A stretch of 64,000 nt of DNA from Streptomyces longisporoflavus (GTDB taxonomy: Bacteria > Actinomycetota > Actinomycetes > Streptomycetales > Streptomycetaceae). The stretch is taken from the NCBI RefSeq assembly GCF_014649775.1, contig NZ_BMTR01000017.1:1-64000 (forward strand), read 5' to 3'. How positions within the stretch are numbered: the stretch's first letter is position 1; each line of letters begins with the position of its first letter. Below are positions 26,137-34,959 of this stretch, in pieces. Under the pieces are notes generated by a model. It was not told the origin of the DNA. It searched no databases and saw nothing but the letters and a program-made list of their open reading frames with translations. The translations under genes and the position numbers were made by a program.

Positions 26137-29100
26137 TTGAGTGTGGTGCTGTTTCGCCGTCCGGCCCGCAGACGCGGACCGGAGATGCCCGAGGGACAAT
26201 TGACCCTTCAGGAACCGCCGGTCCTCTCCGAGACAGTTCCGGACACCTCGGCCATATGGACCTATTTGCCGATGGCGCTCATGTCGGTGTCGATGATGCT
26301 GATGTTCCTGCGCCCCGGCGGCGGCAACGGCGTCTTCATGTATCTGGCGATGGGCGTCATGGCGCTCTCCGCCGGTGCCATGCTCCTGGGTCAGCTCATG
26401 CGCCGCTCCAGCGAGCGCAAGCAGCGCCTGAAGGGCGAACGCCGCGACTATCTCCGCTATCTGGCCCAGACCCGCAAACGCGTCCGGGCCACCATCGCCG
26501 AACAGCAGCGGGCTCTGGCCTGGCGCCATCCGGAGCCCGCCTCGCTGCGCTCCCTGGCCCGCACCTCGCGGCTGTGGGAACGCCGCCCGGCCGACGAGGA
26601 CTTCGGCGAGATCCGCCTCGCGGTCGGCGAACAGCAGCTCGCGCTCGCCCTCAACCCGGTCTCCACCCGCCCGGTGGAGGACCTCGAACCGCTTTGCGCG
26701 CACGCCCTGCGCCGCTTCATCCGCGCCTACTCCACCATCCCCGGCCAGCCGCTTGGCCTCTACCTGCGCTCCTCGGCCCGGGTCCTGCTCCGCGCCGAGG
26801 ACGACGACGCCGGGAAGACCGCCGAACAGAGCGCGGGCACCGAAGCCGTACGCGCCCTGGTCCGCGCCATGCTCGGCCAACTCGCGGTGTTCCACGCACC
26901 CGAGGAGCTGTGGATCGCCTTCTGCGTCAGCGACGAGCGCCGCCCCGACTGGGAGTGGGCCAAGTGGCTGCCGCACACCCTGCACCCCTACGAGGAGGAC
27001 GGCGCGGGCCAGGTCCGCCGCATCACCGCCGACCTCACCGAGCTCGACGACCTCCTGGGCGCCGAGTTCGCCGAACGCCCCGGCTTCGACCCCGACGCCC
27101 GCCCCGGCCGCGACGAGCCCTACACCGTCGTCGTCCTGGACGGCGTCACCGTCCCCGAAGGCCACCGCTGGGAGGGGCACGGATACCGCAACGCCCTGAT
27201 CCTGGACGTCTCCGGAGCGCTGCGCTGGCGCCCGGGCCGCAACACGCTGCGGCTGACCGCGGGGCCCGACCAGGTGAGCCTGGTGCGCACCGACCGCAGC
27301 CGCAAGGAGCGCTCCGTACCCCTGGGCCGCCCCGACCGGCTCGGCCCGCACGGCGCCGAGTCGCTGGCCCGGCTGCTCACCAGCCGCCGCATCAGCCTGG
27401 GCAGCGACATCGCGCAGCCACTGGACTCCGACGTCGAACTGACCACCCTGCTCGGCATCCCCGACCTGCACCGGCACGACCCACAGGCCCTCTTCGCCCG
27501 CAACACCGGCGCCGCCCGCCTGCGGGTGCCCATCGCCGTCGGCGTGGACGGCCGCCCGGTGGAACTCGACATCAAGGAGTCCGCACAGGGCGGCATGGGC
27601 CCGCACGGCATGCTCATCGGCGCCACCGGCTCCGGCAAGAGCGAACTGCTGCGCACCCTCGTCCTGGGCCTGGCCCTGACCAACTCCTCCGAGACCCTCA
27701 ACTTCGTCCTGGTCGACTTCAAGGGCGGCGCCACCTTCCTGGGCCTTGAGGAACTGCCCCACACCTCCGCCGTCATCACCAACCTCGCCGACGAGGTCGC
27801 CCTGGTGGAACGCATGCAGGACGCCCTGCACGGCGAACTCATGCGCCGCCAGGAACTGCTGCGCTCGGCGGGCAACTACACCTCCGCCCTGGAGTACGAG
27901 CGCGCCCGCGCCGGCGGCGCCGACCTCGCCCCGCTGCCCAGCCTGTTCGTGGTGGTCGACGAGTTCAGCGAACTGCTCTCCGCGCACCGGGAGTTCATGG
28001 ACCTGTTCGTGATGATCGGCCGCCTCGGCCGCTCCCTGGGCGTGCACCTGCTGCTGGCCTCGCAGCGCCTGGACGAGGGCCGCATGCACCAACTGGAGAG
28101 CCACCTCTCCTACCGCATCGGTCTGCGCACCTTCTCGGCCATGGAGAGCCGCGGCGTGCTCGGTGTGCCGGACGCCTACCAACTGCCGGCCCAGCCCGGC
28201 AGCGGCTTCCTGAAGTCCGGCGTGGAAGCCCTGACCCGCTTCCGCGCCGCCTACTCCTCGGGCACCTACGCGCGCCGCACCGGCGCGGTCGTACAGGCCC
28301 GCGTCGCCAGCCAGGTGGTGCCCTGGACCAGCGGCTGGGTGGTGCCGCGCACCTTGGAGGCGGCGCCCGACCCGGAGCCGGAGACCGAGGAGAACGGCCC
28401 CGAGGAAACCCTGCTGGACGTGGCCCTGGACCGGCTGCGCGACGCCGGCCCGGCCGCCCACCAGGTGTGGCTGCCCCCGCTCACCGAGCCCGCAGCGCTC
28501 GACACCCTGCTGTCCGGCGTCGCCCCCGACGCCGACCGCGGCCTGAGCGCGGACTGCTGGCCCGGCACGGGCAAGCTGCGCGTCCCGGTCGGCCTGGTGG
28601 ACAAGCCCTTCGAGCAGCGCCGCGACCCGCTGGTCGTGGACCTGTCCGGGGCCGGCGGCCATATCGCCGTCGCGGGCGGCTCGCAGAGCGGCAAATCCAC
28701 CCTGACCCGCACCCTGATCGGCGCCCTGGCCCTGACCCACACCCCCGCCGAGGTCCAGTTCTACTGCCTGGACTTCGGCGGCGGCGGCCTCTCGCAGCTC
28801 GCCGGGCTCCCGCACGTCGGCGGGGTCGCGGCCCGGCTCAACCCGGAGCGGGTCTACCGGGCCGTCGCCGAGGTGATGACGCTGCTCGCCCGCCGCGAGC
28901 AGTTCTTCGTCGACCACACCCTGGACTCCATGCAGTCCTACCGGCGGCGCCGGGCCGCCGGGGAGTTCCCCGACGAGCCCTTCGGCGATGTGTTCATGGT
29001 GGTCGACGGCTGGTCCACGGTCCGTCAGGACTACGACGACCTGATCCCCAAGTTCAACGAACTCGCCGCCCGCGGCCTCAACTACGGCATCCACCTGCTC

Positions 29101-30162
29101 ATCACCACCACCCGCTGGGTGGAGCTCTCCGCCCAGGTCCGCGATCAGGCCGCCACCCGCCTCGAACTGCGGATGGGTGATCCGATGGACTCCGAGATCG
29201 ACACCCGCAAGGCCCGCTCGGTGCCGCGCAGCGGCGGCCGCGGCATCACCGCCGACAGCAAGATGCACTTCCTGGCCGGGTTGCCCCGCATCGACGGCAG
29301 CGGCTCCCTCGAGGACCTGGGCGACGGCGTCGCCCACCTGGTCGCCGAGGTCTCGCGGCACTGGTCGGGCCCGTCCGCCCCGCAGGTACGGATGCTGCCG
29401 CACCGCCTGCCGCTGGCCGAACTCCCGGCGCCCGAGGCCACGGAGGGCGGCGGCATGCGCCTGCCGCTCGGCATCGACCAGGACGCCCTGGAGCCGGTCT
29501 GGCACGACTTCAGCCGCACCCCGCACCTGATCGTGGTCGGCGACAGCGAGAGCGGCAAGACCAATCTGCTGCGCCGCGTCACCGCGGGCATCACCGCCCG
29601 CTACGCACCCAACGAAGCCAAGATCATCGCGGTGGACTACCGGCGCACCCTGGTGGACACCATCCCCGAGGAGTACCGCATCGGGCACGTGATCTCCCTG
29701 GACAACCTCACCGAGACCGTCGACGGGGCGGCCCGCGCGATCAAGACCCGGGTCCCCGGCGCCGACATCGCACCGGCCCGCATGCGCCAGTGCGACTGGT
29801 GGACGGGGCCGCGCCTGTTCATCCTGGTCGACGACTACGACATGGTCTCCGGCAACGGCTTCCAGAGTCCCTTCGAGCCCCTCTTCGAGCATCTGGCCAT
29901 GGGCTTCGAGACGGGCCTGCACCTCATCGTCGCCCGCAGCGCCATGGGCGCGGGACGCGGCCTGAGCGACGCTCTCCTGCGCCGCCTCGACGAGGCCAAC
30001 AACCCCGCCGTCCTGCTGTCCTGCCCGCCCACCGAGGGCCGCCTGTTCGGCAACGCGAAACCCCGCAACCTTCCGCCGGGCCGTGCCCTGCACATCGCCC
30101 GCCGCAAGGAGCGCCTGATGCAGACGGCGCTGGTGGAGGGGGCTTCGGGCCAGAGCAGCTGA
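26137..30162 (+). CDS. eccC: Type VII secretion ATPase EccC (FtsK/SpoIIIE family)
   Basis: A 1341-residue motor that recognises substrates and drives export. Two membrane helices (about 40-60 and 66-88) precede three FtsK/SpoIIIE domains with Walker A lysines at K501 (GATGSGKS), K853 (GGSQSGKS) and K1141 (GDSESGKT). Walker B-like stretches are LFVVVDEFSEL, VFMVVDGWSTV and RLFILVDDYDMV. The fused single-chain form differs from the split EccCa/EccCb of some mycobacterial systems. The TTG start at 26137 is chosen because GGAGG lies nine bases upstream and MSVVLFRRPARRRGPEMP is the family start. A strong terminator follows. It faces mycP tail to tail. Confidence 0.97.
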   Translation: MSVVLFRRPARRRGPEMPEGQLTLQEPPVLSETVPDTSAIWTYLPMALMSVSMMLMFLRPGGGNGVFMYLAMGVMALSAGAMLLGQLMRRSSERKQRLKGERRDYLRYLAQTRKRVRATIAEQQRALAWRHPEPASLRSLARTSRLWERRPADEDFGEIRLAVGEQQLALALNPVSTRPVEDLEPLCAHALRRFIRAYSTIPGQPLGLYLRSSARVLLRAEDDDAGKTAEQSAGTEAVRALVRAMLGQLAVFHAPEELWIAFCVSDERRPDWEWAKWLPHTLHPYEEDGAGQVRRITADLTELDDLLGAEFAERPGFDPDARPGRDEPYTVVVLDGVTVPEGHRWEGHGYRNALILDVSGALRWRPGRNTLRLTAGPDQVSLVRTDRSRKERSVPLGRPDRLGPHGAESLARLLTSRRISLGSDIAQPLDSDVELTTLLGIPDLHRHDPQALFARNTGAARLRVPIAVGVDGRPVELDIKESAQGGMGPHGMLIGATGSGKSELLRTLVLGLALTNSSETLNFVLVDFKGGATFLGLEELPHTSAVITNLADEVALVERMQDALHGELMRRQELLRSAGNYTSALEYERARAGGADLAPLPSLFVVVDEFSELLSAHREFMDLFVMIGRLGRSLGVHLLLASQRLDEGRMHQLESHLSYRIGLRTFSAMESRGVLGVPDAYQLPAQPGSGFLKSGVEALTRFRAAYSSGTYARRTGAVVQARVASQVVPWTSGWVVPRTLEAAPDPEPETEENGPEETLLDVALDRLRDAGPAAHQVWLPPLTEPAALDTLLSGVAPDADRGLSADCWPGTGKLRVPVGLVDKPFEQRRDPLVVDLSGAGGHIAVAGGSQSGKSTLTRTLIGALALTHTPAEVQFYCLDFGGGGLSQLAGLPHVGGVAARLNPERVYRAVAEVMTLLARREQFFVDHTLDSMQSYRRRRAAGEFPDEPFGDVFMVVDGWSTVRQDYDDLIPKFNELAARGLNYGIHLLITTTRWVELSAQVRDQAATRLELRMGDPMDSEIDTRKARSVPRSGGRGITADSKMHFLAGLPRIDGSGSLEDLGDGVAHLVAEVSRHWSGPSAPQVRMLPHRLPLAELPAPEATEGGGMRLPLGIDQDALEPVWHDFSRTPHLIVVGDSESGKTNLLRRVTAGITARYAPNEAKIIAVDYRRTLVDTIPEEYRIGHVISLDNLTETVDGAARAIKTRVPGADIAPARMRQCDWWTGPRLFILVDDYDMVSGNGFQSPFEPLFEHLAMGFETGLHLIVARSAMGAGRGLSDALLRRLDEANNPAVLLSCPPTEGRLFGNAKPRNLPPGRALHIARRKERLMQTALVEGASGQSS

Positions 30163-30167
30163 GTGCG

Positions 30168-30210
30168 ACGGAAAGCGGGGGCCACCTCTTGGGTGGCCCC
30201 CGCTTTCCGT
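30168..30210. terminator. Bidirectional terminator between eccC and mycP
   Basis: A perfect 19-bp inverted repeat (30168-30186 and 30192-30210, 5-base loop) between two convergent genes. Its symmetry suits termination from both sides. Confidence 0.9.
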
Positions 30211-30251
30211 CTCCCCCAGTCCGTCGCTCAGACCGTCGCTCGGTCCTGCGC

Positions 30252-31499
30252 TCAGTCCCTGGCCGGTCCGTCCGCTCCCGCCGGGCGCCAGCCCCTTCCG
30301 CGTGCCCGCGGCAGCGCGAACGCGCCCCAGAGGACGGCGAGTACGGCGGCGGTGCCCAGCAGTACGAAGAGGGTGGCACGGTCGGACGCGCGGTCCGCCG
30401 CGGAGGTGTCGCGCACGGCCACGGCGTCCGTGGCGCGCTCGGCGCCGCCGGGGGCACCGGAGTCGCCGAGGACCGTGGTGACGGCGGCATACGCATCCAG
30501 TTGCGGGATGTCCCCGGGGTAGGCGGTGGCGGTCAGGCGGCGCGCGACGGCGTCGGGCTTCTCGCCGGGGTGGGCGGCGCGTACCACCGCGGCGGCTCCG
30601 GCGGCCTGGGCGGCGGCCACCGAGGCTCCGGCGCCCAGATAGTGCCCGTCGCCGCGCGGACCGCCGGAGACCACTCCGGCGCCGGGCGCGGCCAGGTCGA
30701 TGCCGTCGGTGGGCAGGGCGCCGTCCGGGCGGACGCCGGCGGGGAGCATGTCGGCCACCGAGAGGACGCCGGGTTCACCGGCCGGCCAGTAGGTGCGCGA
30801 TGGCACCTCCTCGGTGCCGCGCCCGGCCGCGTCCGGGGTGGCCGCGGCGATCACCACGGCGCCCGCACGCCGGGCGTCGGCGACGGCGCGGGTCAGCTCC
30901 TTGTCACGGCGCGGCAGGGCCACCGCGACGGCGATGACTCCGGCGCGCGCCTCGGTCGCCTCGCGCACCGCCTGTACGACCAGATCGGCGTCGGCCTGCC
31001 CGCGCGGGCCGGTGCCGCGCAGGGCCAGGATCTTCGCGCCGGGCGCGACCCCGGCCAGGCGCGGGCTGCCCCCGCCGTCCCCGGCGACGAGCCCGGCCAG
31101 GAACGTGCCGTGCCCCACGCAGTCGTCACCGGCCGCGCCCGCGGCGGTGACCCGGCCCTTGAGCCCGGCGGCGTCCGGCGCGACACCGGTGCCGATCAGG
31201 GCGACGGTCACGCCCTTGCCGGTGCCGTACGTGTGCAGCCGGTCCAGATCCAGGCGCTGGCGCGACCAGTCCTGCTTCCCGGCCTTCTCGCGCGAGGCGG
31301 GGGTGCAGGGGGCGTCCCCGGCGTCCGGGTCGAGCGCGACGGGCATGCCGGGCAGCTCCTGGCCCTTCTTCCCGCCGTCGGCCGGCGGGGGCGCGAAGGG
31401 CGCCGCCGTGGCGGCCGGGGCAGACACAGTCAGGAGCAGTACGGCGGCGAGTCCGGCGCCGGTCAGCAGGCGGGCGCCGTGGCGGGCGGGCGGCTTCAT
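30252..31499 (-). CDS. mycP: Mycosin-like subtilase with altered catalytic residues
   Basis: A 415-residue mycosin-like protein: signal peptide (1-33), subtilase domain, C-terminal membrane helix (about 376-396) and short basic tail, as in MycP. His (H130 in CVGHGTFLAG) and Ser (S293 in GAGASVAAA) are in place. However, the catalytic Asp of the family motif (DTGV) is Gly103 in ALIGTGV, and the usual oxyanion Asn (AAAGN) reads AAATP at about 218-222. The protein is probably a poor or inactive protease that keeps a structural role in the ESX complex (inference). Its ATG overlaps the stop of the EccA-like gene by four bases (ATGA), so translation is coupled. Confidence 0.9.
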   Translation of the reverse strand: MKPPARHGARLLTGAGLAAVLLLTVSAPAATAAPFAPPPADGGKKGQELPGMPVALDPDAGDAPCTPASREKAGKQDWSRQRLDLDRLHTYGTGKGVTVALIGTGVAPDAAGLKGRVTAAGAAGDDCVGHGTFLAGLVAGDGGGSPRLAGVAPGAKILALRGTGPRGQADADLVVQAVREATEARAGVIAVAVALPRRDKELTRAVADARRAGAVVIAAATPDAAGRGTEEVPSRTYWPAGEPGVLSVADMLPAGVRPDGALPTDGIDLAAPGAGVVSGGPRGDGHYLGAGASVAAAQAAGAAAVVRAAHPGEKPDAVARRLTATAYPGDIPQLDAYAAVTTVLGDSGAPGGAERATDAVAVRDTSAADRASDRATLFVLLGTAAVLAVLWGAFALPRARGRGWRPAGADGPARD

Positions 31500-34400
31500 C
31501 GGGGGGCCGCCTTCGGTGCCGCGGACGTGACATCCTCGGGGAGCAGGATGCGCAGGTCGTCCAGGGTCGGCGCGGCCAGTGAACTGAGCCGTCCCGCCTG
31601 GCGGGTGACCATCGACTCGACCACCTGGCGGGCCAGGCGTGCGTTGCCGAAGGAACGGTCGCGCGGCAGCGATTCGAAGTACTCCCGCAGCAACGGGCCG
31701 GTGCCGGGACCGCACTCGTAGCCCATGGCCGATGCCTGCGCGCGCACGATGGTGACCAGCTCCTCGGAGGAGTAATCGGTGAAACCGATCCGGCGCGGGA
31801 AGCGCGAGGAGAGACCGGGGTTGGAGGCGAGGAAGCGCTCCATCTCGTCGGTGTAGCCGGCGACGATGACCACCACCTCGTCGCGGTGGTCCTCCATCAG
31901 CTTCAGCAGCGTGTCCACCGCCTCCTGGCCGAAGTCGGCGCCGCCGCCGGCCGGGGTGAGGGTGTAGGCCTCGTCGATGAACAGCACACCGCCGCGGGCC
32001 CGTTCGAAGACCTCGCGGGTGAGCTGGGCGGTGTGGCCGATGTAGCGGCCGACCAGATCGGCGCGGGCCGCCTCGATCAGCTGGCCCCGGTCCAGGATGC
32101 CCAGCTGGGTCAGGATCTCCCCGTAGAGGCGGGCGACGGTGGTCTTGCCGGTGCCCGGCGGGCCCGTGAAGACCAGGTGGTTGCTGAGCGAGGGCACCGG
32201 AAGTCCGGCGGCGGCCCGGTGGCGGGCGGTGGTGATGAGGTTGACCAGGTTCGCGACCTCGCGCTTCACCTCGGCCAGGCCCACCATGTCGCCCAGGCGG
32301 GTCAGCGGGTCGTCGGCCGGGGCCGCGCTCTGCTCGCCCTTGGCCGCCGCGGCGACGGACACGTCCTCGGGCAGCAGCTGGCGCAGGTCGCTCTCGCTGA
32401 CCTGCGCGAGGGTAGCGAGCCGTACCGCCTGTCTGTCCACCATCTCCTCGAACACCCCGCGCGCGGCACGCCCGTTGCCGAACCCTGCGTCGCGCGGCAT
32501 CGCCTCGAAGTGTGCGGCCAGCGCGTCCGCGGTGCCCTCGCCCAGCTCGTACTGGTGCTGGGCACACATGTTTTCCATGATCGCGACCAGTTCGGGCACC
32601 GAGTAGTTCTCGAACTCGACGGTCCGCGAGAAGCGCGAGGCCAGGCCCGGGTTGGAGCCCAGGAAGGAATCCATCTCGCGGGAGTAGCCCGCCGCGACCA
32701 CGACCACGTCGTCGCGGTGGTCCTCCATCAGCTTCAGCAGCGTGTCCACGGCCTCGCGGCCGAAGTCGGCGCCGCCGTTGCCGCTGTCCGCGGTCAGCGT
32801 GTACGCCTCGTCGACGAACAGCACACCGCCGAGGGCACGCTGGAAGGTCTCGGTGGTCTTGATGGCGGTGCCGCCGACGACCTGCGCGACCAGATCGGCC
32901 CGCGAGACCTCCACCAGGTGCCCGCTGCGCAGCGAACCCAGCTCGGCCAGGATCGCCCCGTACAGGCGGGCGACGGTGGTCTTGCCGGTGCCGGGCGGCC
33001 CCGCGAAGATCAGGTGCCGGCTCATCGGCGGCGCCGACATGCCCAGTTGCTCGCGGCGCTGGGCGAGCTGGGTCAGGTTGACCAGGGTGCCCACCTGCTG
33101 CTTGACGTTCTCCAGGCCGATCAGCGCGTTCAGGGCGCCCAGCGGACCGTCCTCGCGGTCCGGCGGCGGCGCGTCCCCGGAGCCCGACCCCGCCGGATCG
33201 GTGTTCTCCGCGCTGCCGCTCCCCCACGCGTCCCGCTTGCCGTTGCCGACGCTGCTCAGGCCCTCCACGGCGAGCCGTTCACCGGGCGCGGTCTGCACCA
33301 GACCGCCGCCCGCGTTCTCCCGGGCCAGGCAGTTCACCAGGGACACCGGCGCGGTGGACTCCACCCGGAAGCCGTCCTGCTCACCGCCGGAGACCTCACA
33401 GCCGCTGAGCGAGGCAAGCGCACCCTCACGGAGCAAGAACCCGTGGCCCTTCGATGCGTGCACCGTGGTGCGGTTGGCGGTCAGCTCACCGCCCGCGGCC
33501 ACCACCACACCCTCCTCGCCGGATATCTCCACACGGAAATCCCGGACGGTGACGTTGCCGCCGTCCTCCACGACAAGTCCGCCGCCGGCCGCGTCCGATA
33601 CACCGCCACCGGCCAGGTAGAGCGTGCTGCCGGACGCCACCCGCAGGCCCGCGGCCTTGGGCCGTACGATCTCGCAGTCCTCGGCGCGCCCACGGGCGTC
33701 CTTGGTGGCCGCGATACCGTCACCGGCGGGCTCCACCAGGCGAGCCCGGCGCAGCAGCGGGTTGGCGCCGCCGCGCACCGCGACCGCGGGCGAACCGCCG
33801 ATCACCTCGATACGGTCCAACTCGGCGGCCGAGTCCTCCTCAAGGAGCAGCGCCGTACCCTCGCAGTCGCGGACCGTCAGACCGGTCAGCGCCGGTGACG
33901 CGCCCCCGGCGACCCGCAGCGCCGCGCCCTGCGCGCCGTCCACCCAGCAGTCCTCGAAGGTGCCGCGCGCCCGGTCGGTGACGAGCACCCCGTGGCCGCG
34001 CGTGCGCGAGACCCGGCAGCGGCGAAGAATCGGGTCGCTGCCCCCGGCAAGCGCGATGCCGTTGCCGGACGCACCGGTGACACGGACGTCCTCCAGGGTC
34101 GTACGGCCCGCGCTGCTCACGTGCACACCGGTACTGGTGTCGTGCACCACGGTGCGCACCACCGTCAGCGCGGAGTTCTCCTCCAGGGCGATGGAGGGCT
34201 TGTCGGTGGAGGAGAAATCGCAGTCCTCGACGGTGCCGCGGGCCTCGCCGTTGGCGAGCAGGCCGTTGCCGCGGGCGCCGCGCACCGTGCAGCCGCGCAC
34301 CCGCGCGTCGCCCTCCTCCGCGACGACCAGGCCACTGGTGCCCAGGTGTTCGAAGTTGCAGGACTCCACGGTGGTGGGCGTCGTCGAGGTGACCACGATG

Positions 34401-34813
34401 CCCGCACCCTGCGGGTTGCTCACCCGGCACTCCCGCAGCGCCAGGGAGCCGGTGCCCCCGGCCAGCATCGCCGTCCAGGCCGCGCCGACGATCTCGCAGC
34501 CGTCGAGCGCGGCCTGCCCGCGCCGTACGTCCACGGCCGGCAGCTCGGCGTCCCCGCCGCGCAGCGTCAGCTCGGAGAGCATCACGGCGTCGGCGCGCAG
34601 CGCGAGCACACTGCCCGAGCGCGGCCGGATCTCCACGGTGCCCCGCCCTTCGGCGGCGGTGAGGGTGACCCGGGTGTGAATCACGAGGTTCTCCGCGTAC
34701 GTACCGGGCCGGACGCTGATGAGAGCGCCGATCCGGGCGGCAGCGAGTGCCTCACCGATCGTCCGGTAGCGGTCCTGGCTCCCCGGACCGACCGTCAGTA
34801 CCTGGCGCGACAC
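31496..34813 (-). CDS. EccA-like double AAA+ ATPase with N-terminal right-handed beta-helix
   Basis: A 1105-residue fusion. Residues about 1-540 form a right-handed parallel beta-helix with many GN(G/A)-type and short-strand repeats, preceded by a PGTYAENLVI entry motif. Two CbxX/CfqX (EccA-type) AAA+ domains follow, with Walker A GPPGTGKTTVARLYG at K611 and K890 and Walker B-like GVLFVDEAYTL and GVLFIDEAYTL. EccA-like ATPases are cytosolic factors of ESX systems. The beta-helix may bind a polymeric or repeat-rich partner (inference). The GTG start has AGGAGG seven bases upstream. A terminator-like hairpin just upstream separates it from the lectin gene, so it probably has its own promoter within 34814-34959. 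Confidence 0.92.
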   Translation of the reverse strand: MSRQVLTVGPGSQDRYRTIGEALAAARIGALISVRPGTYAENLVIHTRVTLTAAEGRGTVEIRPRSGSVLALRADAVMLSELTLRGGDAELPAVDVRRGQAALDGCEIVGAAWTAMLAGGTGSLALRECRVSNPQGAGIVVTSTTPTTVESCNFEHLGTSGLVVAEEGDARVRGCTVRGARGNGLLANGEARGTVEDCDFSSTDKPSIALEENSALTVVRTVVHDTSTGVHVSSAGRTTLEDVRVTGASGNGIALAGGSDPILRRCRVSRTRGHGVLVTDRARGTFEDCWVDGAQGAALRVAGGASPALTGLTVRDCEGTALLLEEDSAAELDRIEVIGGSPAVAVRGGANPLLRRARLVEPAGDGIAATKDARGRAEDCEIVRPKAAGLRVASGSTLYLAGGGVSDAAGGGLVVEDGGNVTVRDFRVEISGEEGVVVAAGGELTANRTTVHASKGHGFLLREGALASLSGCEVSGGEQDGFRVESTAPVSLVNCLARENAGGGLVQTAPGERLAVEGLSSVGNGKRDAWGSGSAENTDPAGSGSGDAPPPDREDGPLGALNALIGLENVKQQVGTLVNLTQLAQRREQLGMSAPPMSRHLIFAGPPGTGKTTVARLYGAILAELGSLRSGHLVEVSRADLVAQVVGGTAIKTTETFQRALGGVLFVDEAYTLTADSGNGGADFGREAVDTLLKLMEDHRDDVVVVAAGYSREMDSFLGSNPGLASRFSRTVEFENYSVPELVAIMENMCAQHQYELGEGTADALAAHFEAMPRDAGFGNGRAARGVFEEMVDRQAVRLATLAQVSESDLRQLLPEDVSVAAAAKGEQSAAPADDPLTRLGDMVGLAEVKREVANLVNLITTARHRAAAGLPVPSLSNHLVFTGPPGTGKTTVARLYGEILTQLGILDRGQLIEAARADLVGRYIGHTAQLTREVFERARGGVLFIDEAYTLTPAGGGADFGQEAVDTLLKLMEDHRDEVVVIVAGYTDEMERFLASNPGLSSRFPRRIGFTDYSSEELVTIVRAQASAMGYECGPGTGPLLREYFESLPRDRSFGNARLARQVVESMVTRQAGRLSSLAAPTLDDLRILLPEDVTSAAPKAAPR

Positions 34814-34849
34814 GCACCAACCTCCTTGCCCAAGCGGCCTCTGCAGCGG

Positions 34850-34872
34850 GGCGCCCCCTCGTCGGGGGCGCC
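34850..34872 (-). terminator. Terminator after the ricin-lectin gene
   Basis: A 9-bp perfect inverted repeat GGCGCCCCC/GGGGGCGCC with a 5-base loop, located 88 bases past the stop of the ricin-lectin membrane protein and before the EccA-like start. Confidence 0.6.
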
Positions 34873-34959
34873 TGTCGGCGAGCCGACGGTGTCATCATGC
34901 CCCGCCCTCGACGACGGGCGGGCGCCGGGAGCGATGTGCTCCCGCTCCGGGGCGTCCGG

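Noticed and set aside
26053..30093. A 1346-residue - strand open frame
   Set aside because: Exact shadow of eccC, whose three Walker A motifs are in the + strand frame.
31500..33227. An upstream extension of the mycosin frame to 991 residues
   Set aside because: The extension overlaps the EccA-like gene in another frame. The signal peptide begins at the ATG overlapping the EccA-like stop.
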